A DNA stretch of 64,000 bases from Pseudomonas sp. CCC3.1 (GTDB taxonomy: Bacteria; Pseudomonadota; Gammaproteobacteria; Pseudomonadales; Pseudomonadaceae). Within the stretch, counting starts at the first letter, position 1; each line of letters opens with the position of its first letter. The notes below the pieces were generated by a model. That model was not told the origin of the DNA, ran no database searches, and was given only the letters and a program-made list of their open reading frames with translations. Shown piece after piece: positions 58,457-64,000 of this stretch. The DNA lies in assembly GCF_034347405.1 (NCBI RefSeq), contig NZ_CP133778.1, positions 2,604,001 to 2,668,000 on the forward strand, in the 5' to 3' direction. A program made the position numbers and the translations under genes.

Positions 58457-60040
58457 ATGAGCAAGATTAATAAGATCAAAGGAGTGGAAGCCGAGGCGCA
58501 TGCTTTGGCGAGCCCAAGTGAGGGCGGTAGCCCAACACGAGTGACGGCGATCATTGTCGCGTTGGAAAACTACCGCGACGCCCGCGATGGACAGAAGCTG
58601 GCGTCCGTGGATTATGCTCATGCCGATGGCGAGGCCTTCGAAAAAGCCTTACGTCGAATCTATGCGGATTTACCAGAAGACATGCTCAATGTTGTGCTTC
58701 TAAAAGATACTGAGGCGAGTTGCACTGCGCTTCGAGATGAGCTGAAGTACACGATACGAAATCTAGATGAGGACGAGCTGTTTATCTTTTACTACGCTGG
58801 ACATGGCTTTCATGGCGCTGGGGGCAATCGTCTCAGCGCATACGACACCAACCAATTGAACATCGCAGACACAACACTACAGCTGCAGGCCGACCTTCTA
58901 GAACATCTGGAGGACAGTCAATGCCGCAAGGCGCTCGTTTTTGTGGATGCGTGCGCTGAAAAATTCGCTGGTGTAGTGAAATCTCGCGACGTCATCTCCA
59001 ACTTACAAGCCAGCGAAGTGGAAGATTTTTTGGATAGTGGTTGGTACTGCGGCGTCTTCCTGTCTTGTTCTCCCAGCGAAAAATCATACCCTGCAACACC
59101 GTTGAAGCATGGAATCTGGACGCATTTCCTCTTAGAAGCGATCGAGGGCCGCGCCCCAGAAGCCCTGCGTGATCGGTGGCTGACCGATACCAGCTTACGC
59201 GACTACCTGCGTCGGAGAGTTCCGCAATACATCACTCGGGACACGAACATAAAAGGCAGCCAAACGCCTCAGGCGATTTTGTCTAGCAGTAATAGCTTCC
59301 GAATTCGTTACGTGCAGGAGGTCCCTTCCGTCAGCGTGCCTGCAGATGCGGCTTTAGCGGGAATCGCCTTGAAAAATCAAAGCGAGTTCCTAGAGGGGAT
59401 CGAAACGGGCAAAATTCGTTCGCAGGAAGGATTCACTTCGAAAAATAGGGTGCCTGATAGACTAAGTGACTCAGCAGATCAGTGGTGTCGACGTCTACTA
59501 GCTGATCAGATCGCCGAAGAGATACAGGACATTTATCAGGCTGTACTCTCCGCGTTCAAGGCCCGCCGTAAAGAAGTTCAGAAGGGGAGCGACGTAGGTA
59601 ACGGTGACATTGACACTGAGTTTTTCCGCTACTCCATCAGCAGCGGTCAGAACCCAGACGATCCCGCTGAGTACCTGATATGCCGACAACTGGAGCTTCG
59701 CTCGGGCTGGGAAGCCAAAAGAGAGGCGATTGCAGAAGTCTTTGATGATCAATTCGAATACCTGGTGATTGAGTTTAAAAAAATGGAAAGCTCATTTGAC
59801 ACTTTGGTAGATCAGCTTGAGGACATCCAGGAGCTTCATGGTGGAGACGTCGATGATGATGACCGCTCTGAGCGCGTAACTTACTCGCGGGACGGCGTCG
59901 AGTTCACATTCGACCTATGTAATCAAAGACTGGAAATAGCATTCGCAGGGACGGAAACACTAGAGATTTTGGATGCAGCTAGACAGTTCCAATTGGGCAT
60001 CCACCGAGCGAGCCCTATGCTAGCGGCTCCCAAACGGTGA
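58457..60040 (+). CDS. Caspase-family (p20-like) protease
   Basis: 527 residues from ATG 58457 (GGAGCAAGG upstream). The caspase core has VTAIIVALENYRD, the catalytic His in FYYAGHGFHG (H116) and the catalytic Cys in VFVDACAEKF (C166), with a following SCSPSEKSYP and GIWTHFLLEAIEG as in peptidase family C14. Residues about 320-527 are helical and acidic with no recognised domain (DQIAEEIQDIYQAVLSAFKA). Bacterial caspase-like proteins are often effectors of defence or suicide systems; here no adjacent sensor is apparent, so the C-terminal region may sense the trigger. It lies inside the outer IS66 boundaries. Confidence 0.9.
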   Translation: MSKINKIKGVEAEAHALASPSEGGSPTRVTAIIVALENYRDARDGQKLASVDYAHADGEAFEKALRRIYADLPEDMLNVVLLKDTEASCTALRDELKYTIRNLDEDELFIFYYAGHGFHGAGGNRLSAYDTNQLNIADTTLQLQADLLEHLEDSQCRKALVFVDACAEKFAGVVKSRDVISNLQASEVEDFLDSGWYCGVFLSCSPSEKSYPATPLKHGIWTHFLLEAIEGRAPEALRDRWLTDTSLRDYLRRRVPQYITRDTNIKGSQTPQAILSSSNSFRIRYVQEVPSVSVPADAALAGIALKNQSEFLEGIETGKIRSQEGFTSKNRVPDRLSDSADQWCRRLLADQIAEEIQDIYQAVLSAFKARRKEVQKGSDVGNGDIDTEFFRYSISSGQNPDDPAEYLICRQLELRSGWEAKREAIAEVFDDQFEYLVIEFKKMESSFDTLVDQLEDIQELHGGDVDDDDRSERVTYSRDGVEFTFDLCNQRLEIAFAGTETLEILDAARQFQLGIHRASPMLAAPKR

Positions 60041-60076
60041 TCAGTTGAGCTGATCCAGGGTAATGCGAAAGTTCGG

Positions 60077-60100
60077 AAGGTGTGTTGGCTGGACGCTTAC
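60077..60100 (-). repeat. Outer IS66 right inverted repeat
   Basis: The complement begins GTAAGCGTCCAGCCAACACA. It matches the left end at 20 of 24 positions and is directly followed by the target duplication, so it was the right end used in the last transposition. Confidence 0.9.
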
Positions 60101-60108
60101 GTTTAATG
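60101..60108. repeat. 8-bp target duplication, right copy
   Basis: GTTTAATG, identical to 55510-55517. Confidence 0.93.
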
Positions 60109-60221
60109 CACGCGATTTGCCTCAGCTAGCGCTACAGACGTTATGCTTTCTAACGTAATTCGTTAGCGTCCAGCGTCGGTTTTGACCGCGAGTACAGGAT
60201 TGAGGTCGCCAGATGCTGACG

Positions 60222-61010
60222 TCAATCTCCGCCTGTTGGCAGGCTGATTTCGGAGTCATCTTGAGCGTCTTGAACATCAGCGGGCAACTCTGCAAGTTGT
60301 GCTTTGATGCCGGCCAGAGCATCTGAAGCTCCAGCGAGCAAGGCCTCCATGTTGAGTTTTCGGTCATTGAGCAGACGCCGGCGCTCACCATTGGGATTCG
60401 ATCCATTGGTCAAATCTTCTCTGTCAGTGAGCATTCTTATTAAAGTGATATCCAGCCCGTCGTCCGCTCCCGCCTCGGTCGCCAACTGAACCCACTCCTT
60501 TGATGTGTCGAGAGCCCCTCGCGCCGCCTCGGCTAGATAAAAGTCGATGACTATTTTTGATGCCCGGTCAACGATCTTCGCCATTGCCACGTTGGCATAA
60601 ACTTCCTCCGACTCTTTGTCACTCTCGCTCGGAGCATGGGATGGGGAGAAATATCGATAGTTCGACCCGTCAGGATCTAGGCCTTCTAAAACCTCAAGGA
60701 TCGGCTCCACCCCTGCAAAAGGGCTGCGTCCCGATGGTAGCGCGTGCCGGTGAGCCCAAAATGCTAATACGGCTTCACGCGCGTTCGCCATTTTGGTGGG
60801 GCGGTGGTCATCGCAGGCTGATTCGGCCTCTTGAATGAGCTCGGCAATGTGGTGGGCCATCCAGCGACCTAGCGTGTCAACAGAGTCCTCAAGTCCTTGC
60901 TCTGACACCAGTTTTTTTCCGAGCGCCAAGTTAGCCCTAGAGCGTTCGGACAGTTCCATCACTTCTGAAGATGTAAATTCGGTTGCTGGGTAAGATGTAT
61001 TGGAGTTCAT
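60222..61010 (-). CDS. Unrecognised helical protein overlapping the large gene
   Basis: About 262 residues from ATG 61010; TTG 61061 and ATG 60959 are other in-frame starts, none with a good ribosome site. It is mostly helical and acidic (MELSERSRANLALGKKLVSE; KIVIDFYLAEAARGALDTSK). It overlaps the end of the large gene by 74 bp in another frame, so translation is coupled and the two proteins probably work together. No family recognised. Confidence 0.7.
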   Translation of the reverse strand: MNSNTSYPATEFTSSEVMELSERSRANLALGKKLVSEQGLEDSVDTLGRWMAHHIAELIQEAESACDDHRPTKMANAREAVLAFWAHRHALPSGRSPFAGVEPILEVLEGLDPDGSNYRYFSPSHAPSESDKESEEVYANVAMAKIVDRASKIVIDFYLAEAARGALDTSKEWVQLATEAGADDGLDITLIRMLTDREDLTNGSNPNGERRRLLNDRKLNMEALLAGASDALAGIKAQLAELPADVQDAQDDSEISLPTGGD

Positions 61011-64000
61011 CTGCGACTGGATCTCGGTAATTTTGGTGGCGAGCAGTTCTTTCGACTTCAACCTCTACGACCAAGTCTTTGCCAACTGCTGTTAAAAATT
61101 CAATGACATAGGACATGGACGCCTCTAGCCGAACACCTTGTGCTTGATCAGAACCTTCATCGTCTGGGGAATACCCCCAAGTCTGAGAGCGCATGACAGG
61201 CACTGAGGATGAGGGCGTCAACCATATCCTGCGATCAAGGTCAGTCGACATGTTCATGAGTTCAACAACATACGCCGCCGGTTCGGGAGCTGGAAAGCCA
61301 ACATTGCCGGCCCAAGGATCGCTTCTGTCCAGCCCCGATTCATGGTGCGGACTCTGTATCCACCCTTTCAGCACATAGGGTGGAGTGGCGAACTCCAATT
61401 CGTCGTCGACGCCGGGGATTCGAAAGTCGTGCGGGTGTTCAACGGTTTGAATCGCACGCAGCAGAGACGCTGATGTGCTTGGTGATACCAGTGCTGAATG
61501 CACCGAGATTGCTTCCGAATGATTGACGTCGGCCCCAGACCACTGGCCCCAAATCGTGAGCATCCCTAGGGTTGGATAGAGGCCACGCTCAAAGTCCTGG
61601 GCTGATATGGATTTTAGCCAAGCATCAGCCTCATCCCGCTGCGGCCAGTCATATCGGATAGCAGGTTCCGGGTCTCGTCTATCGGCAAGCCATCTTCCAT
61701 CTGTGCGTGCAATATCGTGTCGAGAAAGCCATTCTACAAACTTATTTTCATTCGACTCATCACGACCTCCGACCACTGGCTGTGTCGACAATAGACGGCC
61801 GGCAGTGATCATCATCGCGTGATAGGAGTGGTAGAAACTCAGGTCATCCACGCGCGGGTAGGTACCGTGACGGCTATTTGTATCCTCATAGCGGTATAGC
61901 TCTGCTTTGTTTCTAAGGTCGGCATCCCAGCGATGTGCGCCTGTGTAACCTAATTCGCTGCGCAAACTCTTCTGCGTCTCGCGACTCACCTGAGATTGTT
62001 TCAGGCCAAAGCAGCGACCAAGTGGCGCTAGCCAATACTGATCAAAATCCCTCCCCGAGAAATTGCGATCGTCATTAATGGAAGCATTGCTTTGCGAGAG
62101 GGAGTTTTGCGTCTGAGCAGCGCCATGGCTGGCGCTTTCGCCGGCGCATATCTTCACCAACTGCTGCTCAAGTTCCGAGGGGAGAGTGACGAGTTTGTGC
62201 TCGATCAAAGCCATGACTGAGCGGGCGGCAAACAGTCGAATTAGCACGTGTTGCTGGTTTGGATCAGCCTGTACCAGTAAATAGTCTAGATGCGGGATGA
62301 ATGCAGCCGGGTATTCCAGCGCAGCCCGTGAAGCAGCTACCAGCAACCACTGTTGAGCATGAAGACTGTAGAACTCGAATCGAGCGTCTCCGTACGGCAT
62401 CTTTGTGTCACTGGCCGCATGAGCGAACAGCTCGCTAAGGATCTGATGTCGGTTCAACGCACAAACCCCAACCACCGCGTGAGCGGCTTCCCACCGCGTG
62501 ACTGCTACCGGCGAGGCCAGTCCCGCCCAAATGTAGCCAGCCAGTGCCCCCTCAATTGAAGCGGGTGGAAACAGTTGCTGATTCCAAGGCCCGTCTCCAT
62601 CGCTTTCCTCCAGAACTGCGTCAAACAATTTGAGGCCGTAGGATAAGGCGTCCAATGCCTCGTCATTGGATAGCTTGGGAGCGAGCAGGCCTACGAGGCT
62701 GAAGAGGCGTTCCGAACCAGCGAGCTCGGTCGACTCAGCGATTGCGCTTAAGATCACGTCCAGTAACTCAAACTCGCTGATACCGGATTTCTGATACGCG
62801 AGATCGAACGGCATAACCTGGTAATACCGGTCACGCCTGATTTCCATGCAGAGACGTCGGCACACAGTCTTCAGCATCCTGACCAGCGCGTTGCGAATCG
62901 CCGGACGCGCCGTCCATTGGGTTGGAAGCGTTTCCAGGAAACTGCGTAAATCCCACAATCGAAATTCCGCTACATGCGCGAAGGCCTCAATGAAGGACGG
63001 CTGCTGCCCGACCGAGATGCGTTGAACGCATTCGCTGAAAAAAACCTCCATGTGAAACGGCGGCTCACCCGCTCTGTATGTTTGATGAGCGGCCGATATC
63101 CCGGTTGTTGTCGATAGGTCACAACCTACAAATACAGCGTCCCATCCATTTTGATCCCGAGAACGCTCCGTTTGAGTGGCAACACTGCTGGACTGGCTGT
63201 GGACACCAGATGCCTCAGCCTGGGTTGCCCTGGTGAGACGCTGGCTTAAATCCGGGAGTGTCACGCTCAGAGATTGGGAGATGGACTCTAACGCCTGCCA
63301 TTTCGCTGCGGTCTGTGTTTTCAGCGTCATATAGCGATAAGCACGCTCAACAGCTATTTCCTTGACCTGGCTATCAGCGCCCCCCTCAAGTGCCGATGAG
63401 AGAATTGCGATTTCGTCCCAATCCGCCCGAAAGACAGTCAGGGGGAGGGCGTCCAAATGCTCAATTTGCTTATTAGCCAAGAGCCTGCGGGTTGCAACCT
63501 CCAAAATTCTGCTTTCATCCCCAAACCTACGGTCACGCCAACGACTCGCGATGGCCAATGTAGAAGAGGGGCATAAGCCTGTCAGAGCTTCTATCGTGGC
63601 GTTCCACGCGAAATGTTTATCTCTGTCTACGTAATCTCTAGTCACTTCCGCGCAACGAGAGAAGTTGTAAGCTACTTCTGGTGCCGGGCGCGCCCCATTT
63701 GCCGCGCGTTCAGCCAGCTGAATCAGAGCCTCCCAGCGAGCGAAATTTTCGTCACCAATTTTGCTTGCGACCTCGACGGCCTCGTTGAAATAAGCCTCGG
63801 CATCGACAGTACTGATTGGGAGCAGTGAGCGGGCAACGTCAACAAGCCCTTCGACCAGGTGTCGTGCATCAGAACGCTCAGTACGATGAATTGACGCTGC
63901 CTTCTCAGCCATTTCAAATGCGAGGTTTTCAGCGCCAGCAACAGTAGCGAATAGACGCGTGAGTCGGTTGAGGGTCGGAGTGAACAGCGGACGGCTTAGG
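60937..64000 (-). CDS. C-terminal part of a very large unrecognised protein (runs off the window)
   Basis: The frame is open to the window edge; the first ATG in view (63912) is not a convincing start, as the upstream 29 codons are also open and continue the helical pattern. At least 1,020 residues are visible. The N-terminal visible part is TPR-like (DAEAYFNEAVEVASKIGDEN; YNFSRCAEVTRDYVDRDKHF), the middle is helical, and the last 350 residues are mixed (HSYHAMMITAGRLLS). The size and helical repeats fit the sensor half of a STAND/AVAST-type defence protein, but no NTPase is in view, so this is a guess. Confidence 0.7.
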   Translation of the reverse strand, partial: LSRPLFTPTLNRLTRLFATVAGAENLAFEMAEKAASIHRTERSDARHLVEGLVDVARSLLPISTVDAEAYFNEAVEVASKIGDENFARWEALIQLAERAANGARPAPEVAYNFSRCAEVTRDYVDRDKHFAWNATIEALTGLCPSSTLAIASRWRDRRFGDESRILEVATRRLLANKQIEHLDALPLTVFRADWDEIAILSSALEGGADSQVKEIAVERAYRYMTLKTQTAAKWQALESISQSLSVTLPDLSQRLTRATQAEASGVHSQSSSVATQTERSRDQNGWDAVFVGCDLSTTTGISAAHQTYRAGEPPFHMEVFFSECVQRISVGQQPSFIEAFAHVAEFRLWDLRSFLETLPTQWTARPAIRNALVRMLKTVCRRLCMEIRRDRYYQVMPFDLAYQKSGISEFELLDVILSAIAESTELAGSERLFSLVGLLAPKLSNDEALDALSYGLKLFDAVLEESDGDGPWNQQLFPPASIEGALAGYIWAGLASPVAVTRWEAAHAVVGVCALNRHQILSELFAHAASDTKMPYGDARFEFYSLHAQQWLLVAASRAALEYPAAFIPHLDYLLVQADPNQQHVLIRLFAARSVMALIEHKLVTLPSELEQQLVKICAGESASHGAAQTQNSLSQSNASINDDRNFSGRDFDQYWLAPLGRCFGLKQSQVSRETQKSLRSELGYTGAHRWDADLRNKAELYRYEDTNSRHGTYPRVDDLSFYHSYHAMMITAGRLLSTQPVVGGRDESNENKFVEWLSRHDIARTDGRWLADRRDPEPAIRYDWPQRDEADAWLKSISAQDFERGLYPTLGMLTIWGQWSGADVNHSEAISVHSALVSPSTSASLLRAIQTVEHPHDFRIPGVDDELEFATPPYVLKGWIQSPHHESGLDRSDPWAGNVGFPAPEPAAYVVELMNMSTDLDRRIWLTPSSSVPVMRSQTWGYSPDDEGSDQAQGVRLEASMSYVIEFLTAVGKDLVVEVEVERTARHQNYRDPVADELQYILPSNRIYIFRSDGTVRTL

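Larger units (their letters stand above)
55518..60100 (+). mobile_element. IS66-family element carrying a small gene and a caspase gene
   Basis: The unit runs from the left inverted repeat (starts GTAAGCGTCTGCC) to an outer right repeat (complement starts GTAAGCGTCCAGCC) and is flanked by exact GTTTAATG 8-bp duplications, so the whole 4,583 bp moved in a single event. It holds tnpA, tnpB, tnpC, a small passenger gene, an internal second right end (58402-58427) and a caspase-family gene. The internal end would close a normal-sized IS66 of 2,910 bp, so the caspase segment appears to have been added beyond the ancestral right end. It splits a run of minus-strand defence genes. Confidence 0.9.

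Noticed and set aside
58428..60100. Caspase segment as a separate, independent insertion
   Set aside because: There is no target duplication around 58428 and the exact 8-bp duplication brackets the entire 55518-60100 unit, so the last move took everything together.
1..64000. CRISPR array, tRNA or rRNA genes
   Set aside because: No regularly spaced short repeats and no cloverleaf or rRNA-like sequence were seen on reading; a dedicated scan was not possible.

Overview
The window reads as a Pseudomonas-type chromosome segment (fluorescens/fragi-like gammaproteobacterium): about 55-60% GC by eye in the core genes, a FecI/FecR/FecA iron-uptake unit, a FAN1 nuclease beside an Fe-S helicase, a PEP mutase-type oxaloacetate decarboxylase and a REP-type palindrome. 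No rRNA, tRNA or CRISPR array was seen. Species cannot be fixed from the sequence alone.

Region 1 (1-10,810) holds a Fic protein with a repeated operator-like sequence upstream, a LysR regulator divergent from an MDR oxidoreductase, an unrecognised 479-residue protein, the fan1/helicase DNA-repair pair and an XRE-type regulator.

Region 2 (11,067-24,034) is one catabolic block on the plus strand: IclR regulator, iron-dependent alcohol dehydrogenase, CoA-acylating semialdehyde dehydrogenase, MFS transporter, Gfo/Idh/MocA dehydrogenase, GMC oxidoreductase, ThDP enzyme, an unrecognised His-rich protein, a TIM-barrel isomerase and a second MFS transporter. The set resembles inositol catabolism in logic (oxidise, dehydrate or isomerise, ThDP ring cleavage, semialdehyde to acyl-CoA) but lacks IolB/IolC, and the ThDP enzyme is not a recognisable IolD, so the substrate is unknown.

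Region 3 (24,020-28,232, minus strand) is a tightly coupled four-gene operon: MDR dehydrogenase, RibD_C-type reductase, HAD phosphatase and a protein fusing a soluble DUF1349 domain to an MFS transporter. The overlaps are TGATG and ATGA, so the genes are translationally coupled. I do not recognise the pathway.

Region 4 (28,575-36,149) holds an SDR, oxaloacetate decarboxylase, fecI-fecR-fecA with a possible Fur box, a solitary ABC ATPase and a thymidylate kinase-like protein.

Region 5 (36,222-64,000) is a defence island. In order: an HNH-like gene cut by an IS3-family element; three consecutive proteins with HEPN-type motifs (one with an OST-HTH/LOTUS domain, one with a C-terminal HEPN, one DUF4145-TPR-SEC-C); a PD-(D/E)XK-like nuclease; a reverse transcriptase of the unknown-group/Abi type; an aldo/keto reductase; a nuclease with an AbiJ-like layout; a Hachiman pair (hamA/hamB) followed by another HEPN-like gene; an IS66-family element; and the end of a very large protein with a small overlapping partner.

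The most striking structure is the IS66 element at 55,518-60,100. An exact 8-bp target duplication flanks a 4.6-kb unit that contains tnpABC, a small passenger gene and a caspase-family protease gene. A second IS66 right end lies inside the unit, between the small passenger and the caspase. The whole unit, caspase included, therefore appears to have moved as one transposon.
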